From: Acetobacteraceae bacterium
Lineage (GTDB): Bacteria; Pseudomonadota; Alphaproteobacteria; Acetobacterales; Acetobacteraceae
NCBI GenBank assembly: GCA_947371015.1
Contig: CANBNK010000018.1
Coordinates: 1-61,183 of the forward strand
Length of the DNA: 61,183 nucleotides
Direction: 5' to 3'
Shown: piece by piece, positions 10,635 to 20,392 of the stretch
How the letters are laid out: every line of letters begins with the position of its first letter
Numbering within the stretch: the stretch's first letter is position 1
Translations under genes and position numbers: made by a program
The notes under the pieces: model-generated
Seen by the model: the letters and a program-made list of their open reading frames with translations, nothing else
Told to the model about the DNA's origin: nothing
Databases searched by the model: none

Positions 10635-11390
10635 ATGGCACGCTTGGCAAACAAGGTTGCCTTCATCACCGGGGCCGGCACCGGCATCGGCCGGCAAACC
10701 GCGGAGCTGTTCGCCCGCGAAGGCGCCCGCGTGGTGGTGGCCGACATCAACGCCACCACCGGCGAGGAAACCGCCCATCGCATCACCAGCGCCGGCGGCC
10801 AGGCCATCGCCATCCATACCGATGTCAGCGAACCCGACAGCATCTCCGCCGCGCTGGCCCGAACCGAACAGCATTTCGGCGGCCTGCACGTGCTGCACAA
10901 CAACGCCGGCGGCTCCACCGATATCGACAACAACGTGGTCGAGGCCCCGCTGGAGGAGTTTTGGCGCGCCATCAAGCTGGATCTGTTCGGCACCTTCCTC
11001 GGCTGCCGCTTCGGCATCCCCGCCATCATCCGCTCGGGCGGCGGCTCGGTCATCAACATGGCCAGCGTGGTGGCGCTGATGGGCTTCCCGGGGCGGGATT
11101 GCTACACCGCGGCCAAGGGTGGCATCGCCTCGCTCACGCGCTCGCTGGCGGTGGAATATGGCCGCCAGGGCGTGCGGGTGAATGCCATTGCGCCGACGGT
11201 GACGCTGACCGAGCGGGTGGTGAAGATCCTGGCCGGTAACCCCGCCATGCAGGGCCTGGCGGACCAGCACCTGCTTGGCCTGGGGCAGCCCGGGGACATG
11301 GCGCATGCCGCGCTGTACCTGGCCTCGGACGAGGCGCGCATCGTCACCGGGGTGATCCTGCCGGTGGACAGCGGGCTGGTTACCGTCTGA
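10635..11390 (+). CDS. SDR family oxidoreductase
   Basis: A 251-residue classical SDR. TGAGTGIG is at 12-19, NNAG at 89-92, S144, and Y157/K161 in YTAAK. D37 after beta-2 predicts NAD use. The C-terminus has the typical VDSG loop. An AGGGGGAA ribosome site at 10621-10628 fixes the start; the frame is open upstream to 10503 without homology. Its divergent partner is the cupin/isomerase-like pair, which suggests a small aromatic- or hydroxy-acid pathway, though that is inference. Confidence 0.88.
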   Translation: MARLANKVAFITGAGTGIGRQTAELFAREGARVVVADINATTGEETAHRITSAGGQAIAIHTDVSEPDSISAALARTEQHFGGLHVLHNNAGGSTDIDNNVVEAPLEEFWRAIKLDLFGTFLGCRFGIPAIIRSGGGSVINMASVVALMGFPGRDCYTAAKGGIASLTRSLAVEYGRQGVRVNAIAPTVTLTERVVKILAGNPAMQGLADQHLLGLGQPGDMAHAALYLASDEARIVTGVILPVDSGLVTV

Positions 11391-11438
11391 CCCCCTTGCG
11401 CCAGCCCGCGCCGGGCGGCATGTAGGTGGACGCGCGGT

Positions 11439-11511
11439 GGGCCTGTAGCTCAATGGTCAGAGCGGACCGCTCATAACGGTTTGGTTGCAGGTTCGAGTCC
11501 TGCCGGGCCCA
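11439..11511 (+). tRNA. tRNA with CAU anticodon, probably tRNA-Ile2 (lysidine type)
   Basis: A 73-base cloverleaf folds without mismatch except one G-U in the acceptor stem. It has acceptor GGGCCTG/CGGGCCC, a 4-bp D stem, anticodon stem GACCG/CGGTT with loop CTCATAA, a 5-base variable loop and T arm GCAGG/CCTGC. The anticodon is CAU. C4-G69 and C5-G68 are the acceptor pairs that TilS uses to recognise Ile2 in E. coli, and the variable loop also resembles ileX, so Ile2 is favoured over elongator Met. The CCA end is not encoded; ATG follows the discriminator A. Confidence 0.9.
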
Positions 11512-11549
11512 TGCCGCGCCCCCGCCCCTCCGTGCCGAGGCCACAGCCC

Positions 11550-12596
11550 ATGAACGCCCCCTATCTCGCCGACTGGCCGGCGCTGCTGCTGGCCTTCGTG
11601 GTTGCCCCGCTGCTTGCCCTGGCGGCGGTCGCGGCCGCCCACCTGGTGCTGGAACGGCTGCTGCGCGGCCGCGACGCGCCGGTGCTGCTGGCAGTGCTTC
11701 GCCGCGGCCGGCTGCCGCTGCGGCTCACCGTTGTGCTGCTGGTGCTGGACCTGGCGCTGCCGGCGGCCGGATTCAACGAGGCCACCGGCGCCATGGCGCA
11801 CAGCCTGCTGGGCCTGGCCCTGGCGGTGGCGCTGGGCTGGACCATCACCCGCAAGGTGGCCGCCGCCTTCGACGTGCAGTTGGAAGGCGCGCTGCCCGGC
11901 GATGAGGACCTGGCGCTGCGCCGCCGCCGCACCCAGTTGGCGGTGTTCCGCCGCATGGCGGTGTCCGCCGGCGTCATCTTCACCGTCGGCGTCGTGCTGA
12001 CCGCCATCCCGGCGGTGCGGGCGGTGGGGCTGTCGCTGTTCGCCTCGGCGGGCGTCGCTGGCCTGGTCATCGGCATCGCCGCGCGGCCGGCGGTCTCCAA
12101 CCTCATCGCCGGGTTGCAGATCGCGCTGACCCAGCCGATCCGCATCGGCGACGCGGTGACAGTGGAAGGCCAGTGGGGCCGGGTGCAGGAGATTACCGCC
12201 ACCTACGTCACCATCATCACCTGGGACCAGCGCAGCCTGATCGTGCCGTTGAGCCACTTCCTGGAAAAGCCCTTCCTGAACTGGACCAAGGACTCGGCCC
12301 AGCTGATCGACACGGTGATGCTGTCGCTGACCTTCGCCGCGCCGGTGGAGGCGATCCGCGACAAGGTCGCCGCCATCCTGGCGGAGGCCCCGGGCTGGGA
12401 TGGCCGCACCGGCAAGGTGCAGGTGACCGGCTGGAAGGAAACCGGCGTGGAGTTGCGCATCCTGGTCAGCGCGCCGGATGCGTCCCGCATGTTCGAACTG
12501 CGCTGCCACCTGCGGGAGACGCTGCTGGCCTGGCTTTCAGCAGACCATCCGGAAGCGCTGCCGGCGCTGGGCCAACCGGCGCCGAAGCCGGCCTGA
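11550..12596 (+). CDS. Mechanosensitive ion channel (MscS) family protein
   Basis: A 348-residue membrane protein. Hydrophobic segments lie near residues 10-33, 54-73, 83-100, 136-155 and 158-180. The last is the pore-lining helix, with a small-residue face (GVAGLVIGIAARPAVSNLIAG). The cytoplasmic beta domain follows (TQPIRIGDAVTVEGQWGRV, then the WDQRSLIVPLSHF strand). It should release solutes on hypo-osmotic shock. The ATG at 11550 is chosen because earlier starts fall in or directly after the tRNA. Its stop lies 2 bases from the stop of the convergent hydrolase. Confidence 0.9.
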   Translation: MNAPYLADWPALLLAFVVAPLLALAAVAAAHLVLERLLRGRDAPVLLAVLRRGRLPLRLTVVLLVLDLALPAAGFNEATGAMAHSLLGLALAVALGWTITRKVAAAFDVQLEGALPGDEDLALRRRRTQLAVFRRMAVSAGVIFTVGVVLTAIPAVRAVGLSLFASAGVAGLVIGIAARPAVSNLIAGLQIALTQPIRIGDAVTVEGQWGRVQEITATYVTIITWDQRSLIVPLSHFLEKPFLNWTKDSAQLIDTVMLSLTFAAPVEAIRDKVAAILAEAPGWDGRTGKVQVTGWKETGVELRILVSAPDASRMFELRCHLRETLLAWLSADHPEALPALGQPAPKPA

Positions 12597-12598
12597 AA

Positions 12599-13312
12599 CT
12601 ACTCCGCCGCCGCCTGGGCGTGGTCGTGGCAGCCGGCGCCGATCAGCCGGACAACCTCATCCGTGCTGACCACGTCGGCGAAGATATTGGCCATGTTGGA
12701 CAGCGTGGCCTGCTGTTCCTGCGGATGGTGGCTGGAGCAGCCATCGGCGACGAAGAACACCTTGTAGTCCAGCATCATCGCGTCCCGCGCGGTGCTCTCG
12801 CAGCACACATTGGTCACGGTGCCGGTGACGATCAGCGTGTCCACGCCGCGCGCCTTCAGCTTCTCATGCAGGTCCGAGCTGCCCTGGATGAAGGCACTGA
12901 AGCGGCTTTTGCAGACCACCCAGTCGCTCGCCATCACGTCCAGCCCCTGCCACAGCCGGTGGCCATAGCTGCCGGGGGTGAAGGCCTCGATCATCTTGGC
13001 CCGCCGCTCCGGGCTGACGAAGTGGTCGTAGAAGCTGCGCCAGCTTTCCACTGCCGCCGTATCAGCGGTGTGCTGCAGGTAAACTACCTGGCCGCCGGCG
13101 GCGCGCAGCGCCTCGCTGATGCGGTTCACCGCGGCCACGGTGCCGATGGCGCTGGCCACCGCGCTGGCCTGGCCGGGCGCCATGAAGCCGTTCTGCAGGT
13201 CCACCACCACATGGGCGGTCCGTTTCGGGTCCAGCCCATGAAAAATGCTGACGCCGCCGCGGCGGTCGGTCACCCGGGAAACCACAGAGGGGAACAGCTC
13301 GAAATCGGCCAT
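12599..13312 (-). CDS. Cysteine hydrolase, isochorismatase family
   Basis: A 237-residue isochorismatase-like hydrolase. The catalytic triad is visible as D38 (VVDLQNGF), K135 (VCKSRFSAF) and C170 in TNVCCESTARDA. A second cysteine, C171, replaces the usual valine. Members hydrolyse amides such as nicotinamide, N-carbamoylsarcosine or biuret, or isochorismate. The start at 13312 is chosen by homology; the open frame runs further upstream. It is convergent with the MscS-type gene. The substrate is not predicted. Confidence 0.85.
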   Translation of the reverse strand: MADFELFPSVVSRVTDRRGGVSIFHGLDPKRTAHVVVDLQNGFMAPGQASAVASAIGTVAAVNRISEALRAAGGQVVYLQHTADTAAVESWRSFYDHFVSPERRAKMIEAFTPGSYGHRLWQGLDVMASDWVVCKSRFSAFIQGSSDLHEKLKARGVDTLIVTGTVTNVCCESTARDAMMLDYKVFFVADGCSSHHPQEQQATLSNMANIFADVVSTDEVVRLIGAGCHDHAQAAAE

Positions 13313-13541
13313 GACGGGCACCTTTCGCAAGATCGTGCAGGCTAGGCCCGCCGCAGCGGTAACCGCAACCGCCAAGCCCCACCTGATCACGCCATGCTGA
13401 CCGGAAATGCCCGGTGCGGAGGCAGTTCCGCCGCAACCAGGGCCGCCTTGGCGCAGCACCGCCTTGGCGTGCCCGGCCGCGCCCGTTAGAACGCGTGCTG
13501 AACCGCGCCCCCCCCAAGGGGACCCCCAGGAAGCAGCACCC

Positions 13542-15221
<1,680 letters not shown>

Positions 15222-15225
15222 CCCC

Positions 15226-15741
15226 GTGCCGTCGGCGCTGTTCTCGCCGAGGACCATCGCGACCGAGCGGCTTTCGCTGCTGCCGCCGGCGCCGGAGCAC
15301 CTGCCCGAGCTGGTGCGGCTGAAGGCCGATGAGCGCGTCTTCGGCCTGATGCTGCATGGCGTGCGTCCACCTGAGCGCACCGCCATGGAACTGGCCGACG
15401 ACATCGAGTTCTGGACGGTGCGCGGCTACGGCATCTGGTGCGTCCACCTGAGGGGAACCGGGGAGTTCCTCGGCATCGCTGGGCTGATGGAACGGCCGGA
15501 TGGCCGCGGCGTGGCGCTGCGCTATGCGCTGTGGCCGGAGGTGCGCGGCCATGGCTATGCCCGGGAAGCCGCCCGTGCCGCGCTGGAGTTCGGCCACCGC
15601 GCCGGCCTGGCCCGCATCATCGCGGTGGCCTGGGTGGAGAACCTGGCGTCGCGCACCGTGTTGGCGGATATCGGCATGCTGGAACACGATGCGTTCATGC
15701 ACCAAGGCAAGCGCATGATCGTATATGAGAGCCTGGCATGA
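15226..15741 (+). CDS. GNAT family N-acetyltransferase (RimJ/RimL-like)
   Basis: A 171-residue acetyltransferase with a GTG start 4 bases after the ettA stop. The N-terminus TERLSLLPPAPEH is typical of the RimJ/RimL branch. The acetyl-CoA loop is EVRGHGYAREA, followed by the NLASRTVLADIGM stretch common to the family. Targets in this branch include N-terminal amino groups of ribosomal proteins and small amines; none can be assigned. The tight spacing suggests co-transcription with ettA and the two transporter genes downstream, which it overlaps by 4 bases. Confidence 0.87.
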   Translation: MPSALFSPRTIATERLSLLPPAPEHLPELVRLKADERVFGLMLHGVRPPERTAMELADDIEFWTVRGYGIWCVHLRGTGEFLGIAGLMERPDGRGVALRYALWPEVRGHGYAREAARAALEFGHRAGLARIIAVAWVENLASRTVLADIGMLEHDAFMHQGKRMIVYESLA

Positions 15742-16163
15742 GCCACTTCACCCCCGTCGCCGCCCTGCAGGGCGGCGCGTTGATCGGCACCTCGGCGCTG
15801 CTGTGCTGGGTGTTGCTGGGCCGCACCGCCGGCATCAGCGGCATTGTCGCCGGCGCTGCCCAGGCCAGCGGGGCGGAGCGCAACTGGCGCCTGGCCTTCC
15901 TGGCCGGGCTGATACTGGCGCCGCTGGTGTTCGCCCTGGCCGGCGGCGCGCTGCCGGTACCCGAGGTAACCCGCAACCCCGCGATGCTGGTGGTCGCCGG
16001 CCTGCTGGTCGGCTTCGGCACCCGCATGGGCGGCGGCTGCACCAGCGGGCATGGTGTCTGCGGCCTGGCGCGGCTCTCGTGGCGCTCGGTGGTGGCAACG
16101 GGCACCTTCATGGCCTCGGCAGTGGCGACGGTCTTCGTCACCCGCCACCTGCTGGGGCTGTAG
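15738..16163 (+). CDS. YeeE/YedE family transporter subunit, N-terminal half
   Basis: A 141-residue membrane protein with four likely helices. It contains the family motif GFGTRMGGGCTSGHGVCGLARLS, here at about residues 92-115, with the conserved cysteine in GGGCTSGHG. YeeE/YedE proteins take up thiosulfate or related reduced sulfur. This is the half-size form that pairs with a second half-size protein. It overlaps the GNAT gene as ATGA and the partner gene starts 3 bases after its stop. Confidence 0.87.
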   Translation: MSHFTPVAALQGGALIGTSALLCWVLLGRTAGISGIVAGAAQASGAERNWRLAFLAGLILAPLVFALAGGALPVPEVTRNPAMLVVAGLLVGFGTRMGGGCTSGHGVCGLARLSWRSVVATGTFMASAVATVFVTRHLLGL

Positions 16164-16166
16164 GGC

Positions 16167-16580
16167 GTGGCTATCCTTGCCGCGCTGCTGGCTGGCCTGC
16201 TCTTCGGGCTGGGGCTGGTGGTCTCCGCCGTGGTAGACCCGGCCAAGGTGCTCGGCTTCCTAGACCTGGCCGGAGACTGGGACCCCAGCCTGGCGCTGGT
16301 CATGGTGGGGGCGATCCCGGTTGCCGCGCTGGGCTTCGTGCTCGGCCGCCGGCGGCCTCGTCCCCTGCTGGCCGCCAGCTTCCAACCGCCGACAGCCCGG
16401 GCGCTGGACAGCCGGCTGATCCGGGGCGCGGCGCTGTGCGGGGCGGGCTGGGGGCTGGTGGGCTTCTGCCCCGGACCGGCCCTGGCCAGCCTGGCGCTGG
16501 GCGCCTGGCAAAGCTGGGTCTTCGCCGCGGCCATGCTGCTGGGCATGGCCGCACATGCGGTCTGGAACTTGCGGCGGTAG
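16167..16580 (+). CDS. YeeE/YedE family transporter subunit, C-terminal half (DUF6691-like)
   Basis: A 137-residue membrane protein with a GTG start 3 bases after the partner gene. Motifs are the N-terminal SGLV-like helix ending DPAKVLGFLDLAGDWDPSL and the second-half GFCPGPALASLALG, which carries the conserved cysteine. Together with the preceding gene it would form a two-subunit thiosulfate- or sulfur-compound-uptake channel. It is convergent with mlaC, 43 bases away. Confidence 0.87.
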   Translation: MAILAALLAGLLFGLGLVVSAVVDPAKVLGFLDLAGDWDPSLALVMVGAIPVAALGFVLGRRRPRPLLAASFQPPTARALDSRLIRGAALCGAGWGLVGFCPGPALASLALGAWQSWVFAAAMLLGMAAHAVWNLRR

Positions 16581-16623
16581 CAGGTGGCCCCGCGCGGGCA
16601 GGGTCCGCCGGAACGCAGGAAGC

Positions 16624-17247
16624 CTAGCTCGCCCGCATCTGTGAGATCTGCTGGCGCATCGCCGCCAACAGGGCGCTCACCTGCCCGCCGTTGCGTTGGA
16701 CGACCGAGGCGTATTCGCTGCGCTGGGTCAGCCGCAGGCTGGTGCCCTCGGCGATCATGTCGATGATCCGGGGCGCGCCGCCGATGTCCGAGACCCGCCA
16801 GTCCAGCGTGAAGGCCGCGGTATTCGGCCGCTCGACGCTGGTGCTGACCATCACGTCGTCCTCCGTATTGGCTTGGCTGCGGCCCAGCGTGAACTTCACG
16901 CCCTGGTACTCGCCGAAGCGGGACGCCAGGTTGTGGATCAGCGTCTGTTCGAACAGCCGGCTGTATTCCTGCTGCTCGGCCGGGCTGGCGGTGCGCCAGA
17001 ACCGCCCGAGGATGAAGCGGCCGACGCCCTCTATATCCACGGCGCGGCGCAGGATGCCGGCCACGCTGTCCCGCCGCGCGGCAACCGGCGCGTTGGAGTT
17101 GATGGCGCCGACCAGGTCGTTGCCGGTGGACTGGATGAAGCCGGAGGCGCGCGTCGCGTCGATCGCCGCCAGGGCCGAACGCAGGGGCAGCGCCACGGGT
17201 AGGCCCAGGGCGGCCGCCACAACCAGTCGCCGTTGGATCGTCGTCAT
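16624..17247 (-). CDS. mlaC: MlaC-like periplasmic phospholipid-binding protein (Ttg2D family)
   Basis: A 207-residue exported protein with a signal peptide ending near ALA (residues 26-28). The mature part matches the MlaC/Ttg2D family: two helical blocks around GRFWRTASPAEQQEYSRLFEQ and the strand-rich RVSDIGGAPRIIDMIAEGTSL region. MlaC carries phospholipids between the outer-membrane MlaA complex and the inner-membrane MlaFEDB transporter. GGAG precedes the ATG. It follows mlaA on the same strand after a 91-base gap with a long palindrome. The inner-membrane components are not in this window. Confidence 0.9.
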   Translation of the reverse strand: MTTIQRRLVVAAALGLPVALPLRSALAAIDATRASGFIQSTGNDLVGAINSNAPVAARRDSVAGILRRAVDIEGVGRFILGRFWRTASPAEQQEYSRLFEQTLIHNLASRFGEYQGVKFTLGRSQANTEDDVMVSTSVERPNTAAFTLDWRVSDIGGAPRIIDMIAEGTSLRLTQRSEYASVVQRNGGQVSALLAAMRQQISQMRAS

Positions 17248-17305
17248 GCACTCGGTCTCCGGATGGTGCCATGCCTGGGCACCGGGGTCGTTTCAACTGT
17301 GCCAA

Positions 17306-17333
17306 CTGGTGGGGCCGGCGCCGGCCCCACCAG
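17306..17333 (-). terminator. 28-bp perfect palindrome between mlaA and mlaC
   Basis: CTGGTGGGGCCGGC (17306-17319) is followed directly by its reverse complement (17320-17333). It starts 5 bases after the mlaA stop and would form a very stable hairpin. TTGGC follows on the minus strand, not a T-run. It could cut mlaC transcription relative to mlaA or protect the mlaA mRNA 3' end. Confidence 0.6.
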
Positions 17334-17338
17334 CGGCT

Positions 17339-18145
17339 TCAGCGCGTCGGCGCGGCGCGGCCGCTGCTGCCGAAGCCGGTGCCCATGCCGGCCTGGCCGG
17401 ACCGCGGGTCCAGCCGATTGCCGATCTGCGCCGCGCGGTTCTGCCGATAGCCGCTGCGCAGCGTCGCATAGGGGTCGAGCGAGGTACGCTGCACCTCGTC
17501 CAGGGTTTCGATTAGCCCCTCGCGGGTGTCCATGGCGGTGGCACCCGCGCGGCTGTAGCTCAGCGCCTGCACCACCACGCCCTGGCCAAGCCAGAAGAAC
17601 GGGTCGGCGACGATGCCGACGCCGAAGCCGACCAGGTCGCGCGCATTGCTCGGCCCGATGATCGGCACGAACAGATAGGGACCTTCGCCGATGCCCCAGA
17701 CCGCGAAGGTCTGGCCGTAATCCTCGGTATGGCCGGGCACGTTGAAGTGGTCCCGCGCGATATCGAACAGACCGCCCACGCCCAGCGTGGAGTTGATCAG
17801 GAAGCGCCCGGCCGTGTCGCCCGCCCGGCGCGGCTCGCCCTGCAGGATGTCGTTGGCCAGGATCGCCGGGGTCCGCAGATTGCCGAGGAAGTTGCGCACC
17901 ACCAGCCGCACCGGCCGGGGCAACACCTCCCGGTAGCCGACCGCGACCGGACGCAGCAGATATTCGTCCAGGCCCTGGTGGACCGCATACAGCGTGCGGT
18001 TCAGCGGCTCGACCGGGTCATTGGTCTGGCGGAACTCGGCCATTGCCTCAGGGTCATCGGCCGGCGGGCGGGTGGCGCAGCCGCCCAGGACGACGAGGGC
18101 CACCAGGCTCAGTGCCAGCAGCAAGCGGTTCGGGCGAATCGGCAT
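17339..18145 (-). CDS. mlaA: MlaA (VacJ) family outer-membrane lipoprotein
   Basis: A 268-residue lipoprotein. The signal ends in a lipobox LGGC with C23 as the lipid-bearing residue. The mature protein shows VacJ features: NDPVEPLNRTLYAVHQ, the FLGNLRTPAILANDILQG segment, a GLFDIARD motif and EDYGQTFAVWGIGEGPYLFVPIIGPS spread over residues about 140-167. MlaA removes mislocalised phospholipids from the outer leaflet of the outer membrane. The ATG at 18145 is used; a TTG 12 bases upstream is possible. The C-terminal 30 residues are low-complexity. The mlaA-mlaC order on the minus strand is usual in alphaproteobacteria. Confidence 0.93.
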   Translation of the reverse strand: MPIRPNRLLLALSLVALVVLGGCATRPPADDPEAMAEFRQTNDPVEPLNRTLYAVHQGLDEYLLRPVAVGYREVLPRPVRLVVRNFLGNLRTPAILANDILQGEPRRAGDTAGRFLINSTLGVGGLFDIARDHFNVPGHTEDYGQTFAVWGIGEGPYLFVPIIGPSNARDLVGFGVGIVADPFFWLGQGVVVQALSYSRAGATAMDTREGLIETLDEVQRTSLDPYATLRSGYRQNRAAQIGNRLDPRSGQAGMGTGFGSSGRAAPTR

Positions 18146-18304
18146 GGGGCTCGGCAACCTCGATGGTGTCCTTGATACTGGTTAGCTTGCCGGCAAAATC
18201 CAGACCAGCCTCGGTGCTGTGACGAAAAGCGACAGATAGCACCGGTTCGTCCCGGCGCCCTGTGCGTCCTGCACGGCGACACAATATGCTGATCTAGCAC
18301 TAAA

Positions 18305-18355
18305 GCGCCTGGCGCGGCCAGAAGGCTGCCGGCCCGGCAACCCAACTTGCGGCGC
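18305..18355 (+). promoter_or_regulatory. Foldable leader upstream of metF
   Basis: GCGC(C) at 18305-18309 can pair with GGCGC at 18351-18355. This encloses two hairpins, TGGC-GCG-GCCA (18310-18320) and TGCCG-GCC-CGGCA (18327-18339). The element ends 26 bases before the metF start. It does not match the SAM-II or SAH consensus as I know them. It is a structural suggestion only, in GC-rich sequence that folds easily. Confidence 0.3.
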
Positions 18356-18381
18356 ATAAGGTAATTAGGGCAACAAGCGGC

Positions 18382-19332
18382 ATGGACCAGGCACCGAATA
18401 ACACCTTGCAACGCTGGCTGACCGGCCCCCGCGTCGGCGCCCTGCCGGCCATGGCGGAAACCGCCGCGCCGCAGCTTTCCTTCGAATTCTTCCCGCCCAA
18501 GACCGACGCGCTGGAAACCCAGCTATGGTCCTGCATCCGGCGGCTGGAGCCATTGGCGCCGCGCTTCGTCTCCGTCACCTACGGCGCCGGCGGCACCACC
18601 CAGGCGCGCACCCATGCCACGGTGTCGCGCATCGTGCGGGAAACCGGGCTGACCCCGGCGGCGCACCTGACCTGCGTCGGTGCCACGCGCGAAGAAGTGA
18701 ACGACGTGGCCCAGGGCTACTGGGATGCCGGCGTGCGCCACATCGTCGCCTTGCGCGGTGATGCTCCTGCTGGCGCCAACGGCTATGAGCCGCATCCCGG
18801 CGGCTACGCCTATGCCGCAGACCTGGTCGAGGGCTTGAAGCGCGTCGCGCCGTTCGAGATCAGCGTCGCTGCCTACCCGGAGGCCCACCCGACCGCGACC
18901 TCCGCCCAGGATGACCTGGACAACCTGAAGCGCAAAATCGACGCCGGGGCGACCCGCGCCATCACCCAGTATTTCTTCGACAGCACGGTCTATCTCCGTT
19001 TCCTCGACCGCTGCGCCCAGGCCGGCATCACCGTGCCGATCGTGCCCGGCATCATGCCCGTGACCAACTACGCCCAGGCGGCCCGGTTTTCCGCCATGTG
19101 CGGCGCCAGTGTGCCGGCCTGGATGGGCAAGCTGTACGAAGGCCTGGACGAGGACGCCGAGACCCGCCGCATGGTCTCTGCCGTGGTCGCCGCCGAACAG
19201 GTGCGGCTGCTGCAGGCCAATGGCGTAGACGAGTTCCACTTCTATACGCTGAACCGCCCCGACCTGGTCTATGCCATCGCGCACATCCTGGGGGCGCGGC
19301 CGAAGGGCGTGAATCAGCCGCCCAACGGTTAA
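18382..19332 (+). CDS. metF: Methylenetetrahydrofolate reductase [NAD(P)H]
   Basis: A 316-residue FAD enzyme that reduces 5,10-methylene-THF to 5-methyl-THF for methionine synthesis. FEFFPPK near residues 34-40 carries the catalytic glutamate; SVTYGAGG, LRGDAP and the ITQYFFD motif are all present. The GIMPVTNYAQ stretch and C-terminal FHFYTLNRPDLVYAI also fit. Length is near the family norm (about 300), with about 20 extra N-terminal residues. Its stop codon overlaps the stop of the convergent Bug-receptor gene by 3 bases. Confidence 0.96.
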   Translation: MDQAPNNTLQRWLTGPRVGALPAMAETAAPQLSFEFFPPKTDALETQLWSCIRRLEPLAPRFVSVTYGAGGTTQARTHATVSRIVRETGLTPAAHLTCVGATREEVNDVAQGYWDAGVRHIVALRGDAPAGANGYEPHPGGYAYAADLVEGLKRVAPFEISVAAYPEAHPTATSAQDDLDNLKRKIDAGATRAITQYFFDSTVYLRFLDRCAQAGITVPIVPGIMPVTNYAQAARFSAMCGASVPAWMGKLYEGLDEDAETRRMVSAVVAAEQVRLLQANGVDEFHFYTLNRPDLVYAIAHILGARPKGVNQPPNG

Positions 19333-20285
19333 TCCAGCCGCATCCCCTCGCGGCGGATCATCTCCGCCGCCTGGGTCCGGTACTCCGCCGAGGACGCCGC
19401 CAACTCAGCGGCGGTATTCCCCACCGGCGTCATGCCGATGGTCTCCAACCGAGACCGCACCTCCGGTTCCGCCAGCGCCGCGACCAGCGCCTGCTGCACC
19501 CGGGCGATGGCCGCGGCCGGCGTGCCGGTCGGCGCCCAGAAGCTGGCGGCCTCGGCCCGGTTGAAGCCGGGAAAGCCCTGCTCCGCCACGGTCGGCACCT
19601 CCGCCAGGCCGGGCAGCCGCGCCGGCGAGGAGATGGCCAGCGCCCGCAGTAGCCCCTCCCGCACCAGCGGCACCGCCTGGGGCAGGGTGGAAAAGCCCCA
19701 ATCGGTGTCGCCGCCCATCACCCCGGCGATGGACTGGCTGCCGCCGCGGTAGGGGACATGCGTCGCCGTCACCCCGGCGCTGTTCAGCAATATCAGGCTG
19801 GTCATGTGCAGCCCGCCGGCGATGCCCGAGCTGAAGTAGGAAAGCTGCCCCGGCCTGGCGCGCATCATGCCGATCAACCCGGCCAGGTCGCGCGCCGGAT
19901 GGTCGGCCCGCACCACCAGGATCACCGGCGCCTCGGCGATCTGGCTGACCGGGGTGAAGGCGGCCTGGGCGTTGTAGGACAGGTTGCGGAACAGCATGTT
20001 GTTGGTGTTGAGCCCGAGCCCGGTGGACAACAGCGTATAGCCATCCGGCGCCGCGCGGGCGGCCTCGGCCTCCCCGATGGTGCCGCTGGCGCCGCCCTTG
20101 TTGTCCAGCACCAGCGGCTGGCCCAGCAGGCGCCCCATATACGGCGCCACCAGCCGGGTCGGCGTATCCACCCCGCCGCCGGCCGGCCAGGCGACGATCA
20201 CCCGGATCGGGCGCACCGGGTAGTCCTGCGCCCGGGCCGGAACGGCAGTGGCGAAGGGCAGGGCGAGCAGGCTACGACGGCGCAT
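19329..20285 (-). CDS. Bug/TctC family tripartite tricarboxylate transporter substrate-binding protein
   Basis: A 318-residue periplasmic receptor. A signal with an MRRRSLLAL start ends at about ARA (residue 18). The mature part opens with YPVRPIRVIVAWPAGGGVDTP and continues with GGASGTIGEAEAARAAPDGYTLL, both classic Bug signatures. GFSTLPQAVPLVREG and the TVAEQGFPGF motif are also present. Such proteins bind carboxylates and either feed TctAB or act in signalling. No tctA or tctB lies nearby, as is usual for orphan Bug genes. The start at 20285 is set by the signal peptide. Confidence 0.92.
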   Translation of the reverse strand: MRRRSLLALPFATAVPARAQDYPVRPIRVIVAWPAGGGVDTPTRLVAPYMGRLLGQPLVLDNKGGASGTIGEAEAARAAPDGYTLLSTGLGLNTNNMLFRNLSYNAQAAFTPVSQIAEAPVILVVRADHPARDLAGLIGMMRARPGQLSYFSSGIAGGLHMTSLILLNSAGVTATHVPYRGGSQSIAGVMGGDTDWGFSTLPQAVPLVREGLLRALAISSPARLPGLAEVPTVAEQGFPGFNRAEAASFWAPTGTPAAAIARVQQALVAALAEPEVRSRLETIGMTPVGNTAAELAASSAEYRTQAAEMIRREGMRLD

Positions 20286-20392
20286 GGGTTGGCTCCCTTG
20301 GCATTTCCGACTGCATTCTGCCCCGTCACGACGGGCTTGGAAACCGCCATGCAGCAGCGCAGGATGCGGCAAAAGCGGAGGAGGACAGGTCC

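Noticed and set aside
11439-11511. Elongator tRNA-Met for the CAU tRNA
   Set aside because: C4-G69/C5-G68 and the variable loop fit tRNA-Ile2 better; Met remains possible, so the call is given as probable.
18305-18355. SAM-II, SAM-I or SAH riboswitch before metF
   Set aside because: A GGCCCGGCAACCC stretch recalls part of the S-box, but the remaining core, kink-turn and pseudoknot elements are absent, so only a generic structured leader is reported.
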